This document shows, in pieces, positions 45,858-57,688 of a stretch of DNA of 64,000 nt. The stretch's first letter is position 1. Each line of letters starts with the position of its first letter. A model generated the notes under the pieces. That model had not been told where the DNA came from. It saw only the letters and a program-made list of their open reading frames with translations, and ran no database searches. The translations under genes and the position numbers were made by a program. Source of the DNA: Melanocharis versteri. Its lineage: Eukaryota > Chordata > Aves > Passeriformes > Melanocharitidae. The stretch is taken from the NCBI GenBank assembly GCA_013397845.1, contig VZTG01006784.1:259678-323677 (forward strand), read 5' to 3'.

Positions 45858-46085
45858 AAGGCTGAAACATTCAATGAGGTCTTAAAGAAAACTGGAAGCA
45901 GCCTGACTATAATTAACTCTGATGAGCTTAAAAATGCAGGGCAGAACTGGGAACGAAGAGGTTATTTAAATAGTTTTCCATGTATTCAGATCTCTCTACC
46001 TGATGCAAATCACCCTGGCCTACCTGAATTCCTGGAGCGAAGCAACGAGCAACTAAAAATTATCTTTAAAGGATACCCAGCGTAG
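45858..46085 (+). pseudogene. Decayed LINE (CR1-like) ORF2 fragment
   Basis: The + strand stays open for 75 codons before TAG at 46083-46085. Its end reads PDANHPGLPEFLERSNEQLK followed by IIF. The spacing P-D-x-x-H-P ... E ... I-I-F resembles the stretch just before the reverse-transcriptase core of CR1 ORF2, as I remember it. The frame starts after a stop at 45855-45857 with AETFNEVLKK. It looks like an old fragment, unlike the young 3' ends nearby. The match is from memory and could be coincidental. Confidence 0.45.
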
Positions 46086-46773
46086 AGGAAAAGAGAAAAA
46101 AAGAGGTGTAGAAGTAAAACTTCAGGAGAGACAGGGAGAAAGGCAGGAGCAAGAGGTAGAGAAAATCGGCATTACTGACTCGGATTTGTCCCTTTGGAGC
46201 TTGAAATGCAGAATTATAGCCAAAAAAAACCCAGATGGATGGGAGATGCAGTGACGAAAGAGTAAAACCTTCCCACCGTGGTGATGACAGAAAAAAAGTA
46301 CAACTACAGATGGGAAATACCTGGCCAAGCAAGGCCGGAAGAAGGAAAAGCCAAAGGATTTTCCCAAACCAAGCACGTCCCATTCAGTGATGATGCAGAG
46401 GATCCAAGCTCCCCCCTGGATGCGTGAACAGGGGCACGTGCAAGGTCATCCCTCGGGGACGGGGCAGCCTCGGTGGCCACGGCTCTAGGTTCAACACCCG
46501 AAGATGAACTGTGGGAGGAGAAACCTCAGAGAGAAGCTTTTTGAAGACGAGACCGAGGGGCTGCAGAACTCAGTTTTGCCAGCATCTGCCTGTTCTCCGT
46601 TGGGGGAGGACAACAGCGTGGCCCAGAGTCGTTTTCAGGATGAGCAGTTTCCTGCTAACGCTGCAGGTTTGAGACCACTCAACCAACTCCACTAATAAAT
46701 CTTCTGGACAGCACCTCACTGCACAACAGCAACCAGGGGCTTCTGAGCAGGCAGGGAATTTACTCACAGGCTG

Positions 46774-46950
46774 CGCAGGCCCTGGCACAGGGTGCCCAGA
46801 GAAGCTGTGGCTGCCCCTGGATCCCTGGAAGCATCCAAGGCCGGGCTGGACATTGGGGCTTGGAGCAGCGTGGGACAGTGGAAGGTGTCCCTGCCCATGG
46901 CAGGGGTGGAACGGGATGAGCTTTGAGGCCCCAGATCATTCTGGGATTCT
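46774..46950 (+). repeat. CR1 LINE 3' end
   Basis: CAGGCCCTGGCACAGGGTGC to CATTCTGGGATTC, with a small duplication (ACATTGGGG) in the body. Confidence 0.9.
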
Positions 46951-47394
46951 ACAAGGCAGCAGAAGCCTCACCCCTTTCCAGCAGGCTGTTGACAGAGAGC
47001 CCCTGGCTGCTCCTGGCAGTGCCCAGCAGCTCTGTGCCGTCTCCATGACACGTGTCCGCCCGCAGCAATTCCACGGATCTCTCCCAGGCACAGGAACGTG
47101 GGGCTGCTTTCCTTCCCCCTGCTATCAGTACCCAGAGCCACGCTATAAAAAGCACCTGGCGTTTTGTGCCCGGGCTGGGGGAAGGACAAGCGTGCAAACG
47201 GGATTTCTCCGCGTTGCTTCCCGGCAGGATCTGGGGAGGGCCCTCTGCTGAATTCGAAAAGCAGATCATGCACTGCCCTTGGAGCCTCGGGATACCAGGC
47301 AGCTAAAACAGGCCGGCTGAGGAATTAAAAGGCTCCACCCCTGACCGTTAGGCACAGGCCACTGGAACAGCCTGACTCGCATATCAAGCGTGTG

Positions 47395-47720
47395 TGACAA
47401 GTTACAATATTAGTAATGGGAACGCTAATTATCACGGACGCGTTATTTATTTGTCTGCTCACCCGAAATTTATAGAGGGGGGGAAAAAAATATCCTTCAA
47501 CATTTACAAGAAAGCAATTAGGGCAGCAAATGGATTATTTCTCTTTAAACCTATGAGAAAATGCTCAGTGCATATTTCCTCTCTAATTTGTCTGCACTCA
47601 AGGATCTATTTTTGGAAGTCTCCCTAGACTGTATTGTAGCACCACATGTACTGTAATGGCATTTTAATTAGCCCAGAGAGCTGGAAGATGCACTCTGCAT
47701 CCGAAAGAGAAGCAGCCTCA
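47395..47720. other. Repeat-poor AT-rich segment, candidate conserved non-coding element
   Basis: No CR1 content; contains several homeodomain-type cores (GCTAATTATC, GCAATTAGG, TTTAATTAGCC) and runs of unique sequence. Conservation is suspected from composition only. Confidence 0.3.
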
Positions 47721-48017
47721 CAAAATGAGAGCATCCTTCTCTTCCCTTCTCGGAGATTTACAGCAGCTATCAAGCCGAAACACCAATTATGGCTCCGACT
47801 GGAACCGACTGTGACTGCTGCAAAAGCCCAGCGCGCCGCCCCGGCCCGCGGAACTCCACGGGAGCTGACCCAGGGTTTAAGCACTATTTACTCATACTTT
47901 AAAGGTGGATGGCAAAAACGAAAACGCCGCAGCCACGCACAGGCAGAACGGGGGACAGGAGGAGGGGTGACAAGCAAAAAAGAGACGGATCTGCTCGAGT
48001 TATCAAAACACCCGTTT

Positions 48018-48030
48018 AGGTCAAAGTTCA
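48018..48030 (+). promoter_or_regulatory. DR1 nuclear-receptor element (HNF4/PPAR-RXR type)
   Basis: AGGTCA-A-AGTTCA is a good match to the DR1 used by HNF4 and PPAR-RXR, in unique sequence. Confidence 0.4.
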
Positions 48031-48581
48031 TCCAATCCCATTCATACGGGGTAATTTTTTAATTATTAGGACTACTACAACTACAGCTAATACTGAAGTG
48101 AGCCACCTTGCCTTGCCAGTGGGTGACATCATGCATCTCCATCACCAGGATGGTCTTGCACATATATTTAATTTGCCATCGTTCTGATTTCTTGCTTTGG
48201 ATGCAGTAGAAACTAGGTCAGGCTGGTGGCCTCCTCAGTTCTGGAAGAGGCTGGCACACCTGGAATAGCAAACCCCCCTCGTGCCCTTGACAATCCTGAT
48301 TGCTCCAGGGACATTCCAGAGTCCAGATGTCAGAGGGGGGCTCCACCGAAGTCAGGAGCACACCCGTACTCAGCACCTCACTGGAGAGAACCAGGATGGG
48401 GTTCAAGCTTTCTTTTCCATTAGAATCCCCACAAACACCTCACGAGACTCTGAAGATAACTCAGGTGTAACATCTACAGGAGCTTGGTACTGCTCTCCCG
48501 CCCTGGACCTTGTAAGGATAAACGCCACAGGTCACAGTTTGGTCAACATCAAGGTAAAAGCATAAAGGGAAAAATAAAAAA

Positions 48582-48706
48582 GTTCAAGGCCTGGTTGGAC
48601 GGCGCTCTGAGCAACCCGATCTAGTGAGGGGCACCCTGGCCATGGCAGGGGCTTGGAACTGGATGGTCTTTAAGGTCCCTTGCAACCCAAACCCTCCCGA
48701 GATTCC
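48582..48706 (+). repeat. CR1 LINE 3' end
   Basis: TTCAAGGCCTGGTTGGACGG to CCCGAGATTCC; an older copy retaining GATCTAGTGAGGGGC. Confidence 0.85.
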
Positions 48707-49601
48707 AGTGCTCTGCAGCTGTTAACACAAAAAGCAACATTTAATTTATTGCTAGGAAGTAGCCCTAGAAGCCAAAATACCTAAGAAGCATTGAAACAGG
48801 AAGCTGGGGTCCTCAGGGTGTTGACAGACTGATACCCAAATGACAAGGCACCACTGCTCAAATGCCAACCCCTGGAAGCATTGTGTTCCACTTCCTATGC
48901 CATTATTTTCCTTAATTCTCTGCAGTGGGAGGATGAAGCAACTCCTCCTAAACATGACAATCTTCAGCCTCCTCAGCAGACTCCGATGACTTCATCCGCA
49001 CAAAACCCAGGAGATGTGTCACTTTGGAAATCCATGGGAACAAAATAATCCTTTACCTGTCAATGCAAGGGAGCAGAGGTTCGGCGTACCCCATCCACCC
49101 CACCAAAGAGGTTAACGCTCACTGGCATAATTGCAGCAAGGAGGAGGAGCTGCCCATTCCAGGAGATTTGCTTCCCCTCCCTTTGGGGCAAGGAAAGCCA
49201 GAACCCCCCCCCAGCCAGCCTTCCCAACAAAGAATGCATGAAGGAAAAATAAAACACGTTAAAGGAAGAGAATGTACGCTACATTTTTCATGCCTATTTT
49301 TCCGTTCAAGCGAAGAAAACCCCCTGTATTTAACGCTGGTTTTCATTCCATTTTTCTATAACTAGTTTCGAAATCAGCTCGTTTGGTCCATAGGGAGCAA
49401 CTATGGAAAGCCAGGTAAAATTAGGGCCAAGCTCGAGCGCACACCCGAAGGAACAACATCCCGATCCCCCGTGGCACCTTGGGCACCGAGGACGGCTCAG
49501 GGAAGACGGACACCCAAGGGATCCAGCTGTTCCAAACCAACAGCCCACACTCACCTGGCAGGCACAGCGTCCCACAGAGGGGTGTGGGCCCGTGGGGCAG
49601 C

Positions 49602-49664
49602 GGTGTCCTGACCATTCCCAGAGGTGTCCTGACCATTCCCAGAGGTGTCCTGACCATTCCCGGA
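49602..49664. repeat. 21-bp tandem repeat, three copies
   Basis: GGTGTCCTGACCATTCCC plus three bases, starting at 49602, 49623 and 49644. The duplicated block described at 50848 begins exactly where this array ends. Confidence 0.92.
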
Positions 49665-50061
49665 GCTGCTCTGACCCTGCAGGAGCCGCAGTCCAGTCCC
49701 TGGGTGCTCTGCTCCTGGCCAGCCTGAGCCCGTTTGGCCCCTCCAGCGCCCGGCAGGAAAGGCTGAGCTCTGATCTCCCCTGGCAGGCACCGCCCAGGAG
49801 TGACATTCCCAGGCACGGGGCCGTGTCCCAGCGCCAGCTCTATTTCAGGCTGAGCCCTGTCCCGCAGTCTCTCTCTCCTGTGGACAACGCCAGGAGGCCT
49901 CTGCTGGTGGCCACCCAACACCTCCTGCTGCCCTGTGCACAGCAAACCCCGTTATCCCAGCCTTACGCCAGAGAGAGCCAGCCGGGATCAACACCAGGCA
50001 GCAGGAAAAGCATCCCAGGCTACCTGTTCCTGAGATAATTCCCTCATCACAAGGGCTGGAG

Positions 50062-50447
50062 CCAGGCTGGGAGAGCTGGAGAAGAAAAGGCTCCAAGGAG
50101 AGCTCCAAGCCCCTTCCAGAGCCTAAAGGGGCTCCAGGAGAGCTGGAGAGGGACTGGGGACAAGGCCTGGAGGGACAGGACACAGGGAATGGCTTCCCAC
50201 TGCCAGAGGGCAGGGATGGATCTGATACTGGGAAGGAATTCTCCCCTGTGAGGGTGGGCAGGCCCTGGCACAGGGTGCCCAGAGAAGCTGTGGCTGCCCC
50301 TGGATCCCTGGCAGTGCCCAAGGCCAGGTTGGACAGGGCTTGGAGCAGCCTGGGACAGTGGAAGGTGTCTCTGCCCAAGGCAGGGGTGGGATGGGATGGG
50401 CTTTAAGGTCCCTTCCCACCCAAACCCCTCTGGGATTCTGTCATTCC
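50062..50447 (+). repeat. CR1 LINE 3' region (~385 bp)
   Basis: From GCCAGGCTGGGAGAGCTGG to CTGGGATTCTGTCATTCC. Its first ~95 bp reappear exactly at 51249-51344 in the duplicated block. Confidence 0.92.
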
Positions 50448-50847
50448 ATAATACCTGCCGCTCTCCGCCAGCTTTAGATCGTCTGTATACATCATCTTCA
50501 TGTCAATTATGTGCAGATTTCTAAAATTTGGACTTCAGATATTTTTAAATCCTGGATAAAAAAAAAAAAACAGACTCCCATTTCAAAGCATCTAAAAGTA
50601 GATTCCACTTTCACAGACTTGGTGGAACAGCAATTTCCCCACTTGCAAAGAAGGAGCCGAGACTCCGCTCTTCATGACTATAAATATATTCATAGATATT
50701 TTCCCTGGCACAAAGCACTTCAATTTTAAAGGCAAGAGATTCATCAACTCTTCTGGAGAGCTTCATCCTTTTGCTGCTTTGATTCTGTCAGTGAGCACAC
50801 GCTCCTGGCAGGAGTGGAGGAGGGCACAATCTGCCACCATCTGCAGG

Positions 50848-51612
50848 NGGAGCTGCTCTGACCCTGCAGGAGCCGCAGTCCAGTCCCTGGGTGCTCTGCT
50901 CCTGGCCAGCCTGAGCCCGTTTGGCCCCTCCAGCGCCCGGCAGGAAAGGCTGAGCTCTGATCTCCCCTGGCAGGCACCGCCCAGGAGTGACATTCCCAGG
51001 CACGGGGCCGTGTCCCAGCGCCAGCTCTATTTCAGGCTGAGCCCTGTCCCGCAGTCTCTCTCTCCTGTGGACAACGCCAGGAGGCCTCTGCTGGTGGCCA
51101 CCCAACACCTCCTGCTGCCCTGTGCACAGCAAACCCCGTTATCCCAGCCTTACGCCAGAGAGAGCCAGCCGGGATCAACACCAGGCAGCAGGAAAAGCAT
51201 CCCAGGCTACCTGTTCCTGAGATAATTCCCTCATCACAAGGGCTGGAGCCAGGCTGGGAGAGCTGGAGAAGAAAAGGCTCCAAGGAGAGCTCCAAGCCCC
51301 TTCCAGAGCCTAAAGGGGCTCCAGGAGAGCTGGAGAGGGACTGGNTTTCAAAGCATCTAAAAGTAGATTCCACTTTCACAGACTTGGTGGAACAGCAATT
51401 TCCCCACTTGCAAAGAAGGAGCCGAGACTCCGCTCTTCATGACTATAAATATATTCATAGATATTTTCCCTGGCACAAAGCACTTCAATTTTAAAGGCAA
51501 GAGATTCATCAACTCTTCTGGAGAGCTTCATCCTTTTGCTGCTTTGATTCTGTCAGTGAGCACACGCTCCTGGCAGGAGTGGAGGAGGGCACAATCTGCC
51601 ACCATCTGCAGG
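50848..51612. other. Probable assembly duplication bounded by single Ns
   Basis: After an N at 50848, bases 50849-51344 repeat 49662-50157. After a second N at 51345, bases 51346-51612 repeat 50581-50847. I found no mismatch by eye. The intervening original segment 50158-50580 is absent from the second copy. The layout A-X-B-N-A-N-B suggests a mis-joined redundant contig rather than a biological duplication. Confidence 0.85.
51249..51344 (+). repeat. CR1 LINE fragment inside the duplicated block
   Basis: Exact repeat of the start of the copy at 50062, stopping at GAGAGGGACTGG where a single N follows. Confidence 0.85.
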
Positions 51613-52544
51613 GTGCAATCCATCTGAAAAGGTGACTGTCCTCAAGAAATTAGCATAGTCCAAGCATTTAACTTCACTCTGGAATTTTATGTTCAACCAA
51701 CAGGCTCTTTCCAGAGCCATTCTGAAAAATGTTCCTGTTCCCTGCGTGGCGCTGGGCTCTTTTTTTTTTTTTTAAGTTTTCATGCAGCCCTTTAACGAAA
51801 GCGGATAAAATTTTCCATCCTCCCTGGGAGGCGAACGGGGCGAAGGCGGGATTCCACCATCCCGGCTAAACGCTCCTCCAGGAGACCAGCGCTATCAAAG
51901 CGAGGTGTTTAATCTGCTGAGACAGGTCCCGTGAACTTGAGCACAGTGAAGAAAGCCAGCTCGCCGGCGCTCAGCAGGAGAGGCGCTGCTGGCACCCCGC
52001 CACTCCCCAGTCACCCACCATTCAGAACACACGGATCCCCAGACACAACGCCCCTTTGATCCAAACCAATATTCCAGCAGGTTTTTTGCAAAACTGGTTG
52101 CCGATACAAGAAAGGAGCAAGGGAAGAGGGGAGGGAGGGGGGAAAAAAAAAAAAAAAAGAAAAAGCACCTTGAAATTATCTGCAATTGTCAGCAGCGGGA
52201 GAGAGAGAGGCGAAGCACATTTTCGAGGCAGGAGAGAAGGTTCAATAACCTGCTTAATTTTCCCTTCTCTCCGGATGAATAAACTGTCAGGAAGAAATCC
52301 AGCTGAAAGATAGCCTGGCTCTTCCACAGCTTCAAACGAGGCTCCAGCTCCTGCCCACGCGCTCACAGGACACGACGTTCAAGCTAATGAGATGCCACGG
52401 GAAGAAAAGGCTCCCCTCCTTCCAGGAGGGAACAGACTGGATGTGATGGGAGGCAAAGAGCATGGATTGCCTTCCAGCCCCGTGGCTGGCTGGCACACGG
52501 GCTAAGTAAGGCTCATCCACACAAGGAAGGATTCTGGGGAGGGT

Positions 52545-52770
52545 TAGGCTGGATTAGGAAAAGGTTCTTCCCCCAGAGGGTGCTGGGCACTGCCCAGGCT
52601 CCCCAGGGAATGGGCACGGCCCCGAGGCTGCCAGAGCTCCAGGAGTGTTTGGACACCACTCCTAGGGATGCACAGGGTGGGATTGTTGGGGTGTCTGTGC
52701 AGGGCCAGGAGCTGAACTTTGTGATCCTTGTGGGTCCCTTCCAGCTCTGGAGATTCCACGATTCCATGAA
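52545..52770 (+). repeat. CR1-type LINE 3' end
   Basis: AGGTTCTTCCCCCAGAGGG, GGGAATGGGCACGGCC, GTGTCTGTGCAGGGCCAGG and a tail ending GGAGATTCCACGATTCC; the most complete member of this subfamily in the window. Confidence 0.9.
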
Positions 52771-54345
52771 CTATTTCCAATGCAGGCTGCGTCCAAAGGT
52801 TCCGATCCTCTCCAGTGCAGAAGAGGGAAGTGAGACGCTCACTCAGCAACCCGTTACACTCATGCTAACCCAGGAAAAAATCCTGAGGGCAGGGAGAACA
52901 GAGGCAAAGGAAACTGAGGCTTGGAGCCCTCCCTGGACACTGCTGGCAACGCGAACCATCCAGGATCTCACGAGCAAGCAGATGCCTTCTGGCCTTAGGA
53001 GCTCCCTGAGCACGTGGCAGAATTGGGAAGAGCAGAGGGAAAAAAGGGGGGGGTTTTTCATGGAGGAAAATAAATACAGAGACATGGAAACAGGATGGAG
53101 CTGTGGCTGTCAGGCTCCAAAGGCTTCCAGCCCCGACCTTTCCCAGTGCTCCATCCCCCTTTCTGCTATGCTCGCCATCCTCCAGGGTTGGAAACTCATC
53201 CTCACATGCAATACCAACATCCAAGCCTGCTCCAACAGCATAAAATCTGTGGCTCACCAGGGAAAAATCCTTCTGGTCTAACATTTTAGGGTCACAGACC
53301 AGCTGACCGTGCTTGCGAGCAGCCTGAACTGCAAGTCACCCTACACCTCTTGAAGACAACAGTGACACGTCTGAGTGCCACCCTCACTCTCAAAAAGGGA
53401 GGAGGACAAGCTTTCTCCTCGCTTGGCTCAGATTTCAAGTAGGTGCACAGAAAAATTGAAGAAGTCTGCGTACAAAGTTTGGACCAAAAATTACTGGCAC
53501 CCAGAAATCAAAATCCTGCCCCAACATGCTAATTCAGGGTGCTCAAAACAAAACTGGAGATAGCGCTTGATCAAAATCAAAACCATCAGTCCAACAATCC
53601 TGGAAGTACACAAGCAAACAGCAATTAATCCCATCGTGCAATTAAAACCAGTCATGTCCAGAGCGACCGTATTCCAGACTTCAGCATTGGCTCTTCCACC
53701 CTCAGAAGAAACAAACCCCCCAAAAGTGCCAAGCACCAAAGGTGCTTTTAACTAAAGGTAAGAACGTGGAGCTATTCATCAAAAAGACTGTTTTACTTCA
53801 AAATACACTAAATATTTCTGTGGGAATCACTGCCCTTAAATTAGAGCCATGAAGGAGATGGACACTTCCTACAGAGAACTCTGGACAGAGACCACGAAAT
53901 CCCAATCCAAAGCACAGCCCCCAGCACCTACCCTCAGCACCTCCTTTGACTCATCCTGGTGATGGAAAGCAGCAGAAAGCTCCAAGAGAGGAAGATCTCA
54001 CCAGTGCCACCAGAAAGGCACAATCCACAACTCCCTCGCGCTCAAAAATTCCCTTTATTCCGGTTCTGAAAGGGGCTAACACAAGCTGGAATGCTCCTGC
54101 AATGCATAATGGGTTTTCCTTACCACAATGGATCATTATTCCATGGCGATCTAATACAGTAATAGTAGATAATACCTGTAATATGGATTTGCTTTAGTAA
54201 AAGCATTTTAAATTGCATTAAACACAGTAACACGAGAATGGCACACTTTGAAACGGATATTTCTAATTCCTGGTGTGTGGTGGAGCAGCTCCTGTTTCCA
54301 AGCCAAGGAGAAGCGAGTCCGTCTCACCGCGAGGCCAATCCAAAA

Positions 54346-54430
54346 TCACAGAACCACAGAAAAGGCAGGAAAGGCTCTCCAAGATCACCGAGTCCAACCA
54401 TCAGCTCAGCACCACCCTAAACCTTGGCCC
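54346..54430 (-). repeat. CR1-type LINE fragment, older subfamily
   Basis: TCACAGAACCACAG, CCAAGATCACCGAGTCCAAC, CATCAGCTCAGCACCACC. Confidence 0.7.
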
Positions 54431-54840
54431 CAAGTGCAGCCTCAACGCTGGACTTCGTGTACGTTCGAAATAACGTGACAAAGAGGAGAAAGGAAGTCAA
54501 AAGGCATTTTACTGAGTGGTATTGTCTGTTCCTTCAGGGCACAGAACTTTTACCCACAGGCTGCAGCCTTCACAGGGGGCTGAACAGCACCAATCCACCT
54601 CACGGGCTGCACCTCCAGAAGTGCCCTGGCTGCCCGGATTGCTCCAGCTCTGCCTGGAGCCAGCCTTCCCAGGGAATCAGGAATCTCAGCAGCTGCAACG
54701 CCCAGGGGACCTCAGAGTCCCTGAGGATCTCCCTGAGGGAGCAATCAGCATGATGAAATACCTTTGGCGTGTTACAAAAGGAAATTGATGTTCTAAAAAG
54801 TACTCGGCCCGAGGTCTCCAGATGGAACTGGGAGTAGGTG

Positions 54841-54933
54841 CTTTGGGTTGGGAGGGATCTTCAAGCTCATCCCATTCCAACCTCCCTGCCATGGGCAGGG
54901 ACACCTTCCACCAGCCCAGGCTGCTCCAGTTCA
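54841..54933 (-). repeat. CR1 LINE terminal fragment
   Basis: CTTTGGGTTGGGAGGGATC to CAGCCCAGGCTGCTCCAG; the extreme terminus is absent. Confidence 0.88.
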
Positions 54934-55332
54934 TCTGAACTCATTTCTGTGTCGTTATGTTAGTTTTTGCTTCATCCCTGCAAGCAGAAAAGCGTAAATT
55001 AAAATACTTGGGTTTACTACTTAAGTTACTCCTTAAGGCACCATTTACCCAGAAGTAGTCAGACAAAAAAGGGATGATCTCAGGTTTTGTTTGCTTGTTG
55101 TTTTCCTGGGTTTTTTTCTTAATCTTGAGTTATTTCTCACCTTAAAGCCATGCCTCCCATAGCCTTCTGTGTGCCCCGGCCAAAAACCAGCTGGCACCTC
55201 CCAGAAATCCATCAGAATTCCTTTAGAGCTCCTGCAGCCAAGAGGTCCCTGCTTATCATGGGAGGAGAAAAACATCGCAAACAAGATGATCAGCAAACGG
55301 GGGAGTGGGCCCCACACAATAAATCAGAATGT

Positions 55333-55372
55333 GCTGGGCCTGGAGAAAAGGAGGCTCAGCTTCTCATTCCCT
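55333..55372 (+). repeat. Possible CR1 LINE fragment
   Basis: TGGGCCTGGAGAAAAGGAGG followed by CTCAGCTTCTC resembles the internal GCCTGGAGAAAAGGAGGCTC block of the divergent subfamily. Confidence 0.5.
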
Positions 55373-55897
55373 AGAGCCAGTGCACACTGTGATCCTGAAT
55401 ATATTACCCTTCCTGGATGTTATTTAAAATAAGAACCCACAGTGACTACGAATTTGCTAAACAGCAAATACCTCCAGCAGTTTTGGCAGCATCCTCCAGG
55501 GTTTTACACCAACAGCTCCTTGTGGGCTGCCTTCCTCCAGCCACTGATGGAGGATCCACCCCTGTCCATGGAGTCACGCACTGACCGCAGTGCTGCCTTT
55601 TGCTGGCCGGAGGCAGCAGTGCCGATCAATGGCCTCCCCAAAAAAATCAATCCTGGCCCACATTTCAGTCCCCTCCCCACCACCCAGCCAGCAGGAATTG
55701 TTCAGCCTTTGTGCACCACGAGCAGAGGAGCAGCTGAAAACACTTGACATTTGTCAGCGCGGATGAGATTCCCTCGGCGCTGGGTACGGGTGCTCGCTCC
55801 TGGAATTGGAAATGCACCAAGGCAGAGCTGATCCCAGCATCGCTGCAGCTCTGCACAAGGACTCAGCCAAACCAAAGCCTTTCATGGAGCCAGAGAA

Positions 55898-56101
55898 CAT
55901 CCTGAAAGGAACCCACAAGGATCATCCAGCCCAGCTCCTGGCCCTGCACAGACACCCCAACAATCCCACCCTGAGCATCCCTGGCAGCGCTGTCCAAACA
56001 CTCCTGGAGCTCTGGCAGCCTCGGGGCCGTGCCCATTCCCTGGGGAGCCTGGGCAGTGCCCAGCACCCTCTGGGGAAGAACCTTTCCCTGATCTCCAGCC
56101 T
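55898..56101 (-). repeat. CR1-type LINE 3' end
   Basis: Antisense relative of the copy at 52545, from GAACATCCTGAAAGG to GGAAGAACCTTTCCCTGATC. Confidence 0.9.
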
Positions 56102-56974
56102 AAACCTGTGATTTGATCTCTGCTGCATGTTAAGAAGCCACCGAGTAACGCAAATAAATCCTCGCTGCTTTCCCTCGAACTCCCCCTCGATACCCAAGGC
56201 ATGTCCTTGGACAGGTTTTTTTGAACATATTGTTCTCGAGCCACGGTTTAAAATTCACTGTGCCCCTGCATCGCTGTCATCCTGTACTCCTGTCTCTGGC
56301 ATACATGAGGTTTGACCTTTTCAGATTTACATTTACAGCGTTCACAATCCTTGTGAGCTTTGCTACAGACGGGAAAAAAAAAAACGAGTTGAGAGGAATT
56401 TCTGGAATGGTGACTGGACTGCTGATGTTTCCTAAGGCAAAACACACACTGCTTCTATTCCAGCTTCCTAATACCCTGGTAAACAAGAGAAGATTGAATG
56501 ACAAAGGAACCCTAACTAGCTGGAATCTTCTGAAAGATGGAAAACAGACTTCCAGGGCTGCCCACACAAGTGAAGAAGCTCCGGCAGTCACTGTTCGAGG
56601 GTAGCACAAACAATGCTCCAAATGAAGAATGCAGCAGGGAAAAAAACTGCAGCCCAGCAGCTGGATTCCCAACTGAAGGAAGGAAAGGCAGGCACTTCCA
56701 AAAGTGCCCCACCACGTACCCAGCCTCACGCTTCTCCCCTTCCTTTGTGCTGCAGACGCCCTGCTTGTTTTCCTGGTGCCCCTGATTTATGTGGATCCCT
56801 TGCACCCAGCTGCCTCAGCACCACACAGAGCCTCCGTGTGTTCCCAGGCTGTGGAAAGCCTGGCTGGAGCTGATCTTCCTCTCCCATCCAGCGCCCAGAG
56901 GGAGGCAGGCACGCTTTTCCTAGCACATCCACCACTTCCAGCACACGCACAAACCCCAAAGCTCTGGATTTGAA

Positions 56975-57242
56975 CAAGGCTTGGAGGGACAGGACTCAGG
57001 GAATTGCCTCCCACTGCCAGAGGGCAGGGATGGATGGGATATTGGGGAGGAATTGTTCCCTGGGAGGATGGGCAGGCCCTGGCACAGGGTGCCCAGAGAA
57101 GCTGGGGCTGCCCCTGGATCCCTGGAAGAGTCCAAGGCCAGGCTGGACAGGGCTTGGAGCAGCCTGGGACAGTGGAAGGTGGTGGAACTGGATGAGTTTC
57201 GAGGTCCCTCCCAACCCAAACCATTCCATGACTCCGTGATTT
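56975..57242 (+). repeat. CR1 LINE 3' region
   Basis: From AAGGCTTGGAGGGACAGG to CCATTCCATGACTCCGTGAT. The GTGTCCCTGCCCATGGCAGG block is deleted. Confidence 0.92.
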
Positions 57243-57580
57243 GCCAGCACTCCCATCCTGTGAGACCATAAGGGAGCAGAAACGGGCTCCTGGATAAGGA
57301 TGATCAGCTCTGGATAGCAATGATCCTCCTCAGACGTACCAATACCTGGGCTTGGCTCCTGAAGGTACCACAAATTTGGCCTCCTCGGCCCTAAATGCTC
57401 TCCAGTGCCACAAAACACCCGTGCCCAGTTAACCCTTTGACGTGTCTCATTTTTTAACACGGAAAATAAAGGGCACGGAGAGAAAAGGCTGAGCTCAAGG
57501 GATGGCAGCATTCCCCAAGCCACTCTCCCAAACCCTCTACCCCAGACCTGCCACCCTGCCAGCCACTGGTCTCCTACCAA

Positions 57581-57688
57581 ATAATGGAACCATTAAAGCT
57601 GGAAAAAACCAATCCAAGACCAAGTCCAACCGCTCCCCCAGCACTGCCAGCTCCACCACTAAACCGTGTCCCCCGGTGCCACGCGCAC
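57581..57688 (-). repeat. CR1-type LINE fragment, older subfamily
   Basis: AATGGAACCATTAAAGCTGG, then CCGCTCCCCCAGCACTGCC and CACTAAACCGTGTCCCC. Confidence 0.7.

Noticed and set aside
47130..47160. TATAAAAAG at about 47142 as an antisense promoter
   Set aside because: A TATA-like string alone is common; no initiator, CpG block or downstream exon supports it.
49403..50038. 211-codon + strand frame repeated at 50674-51225
   Set aside because: Its repetition is explained by the apparent assembly duplication; the N-terminal part runs through a 21-bp tandem repeat and no domain is visible.
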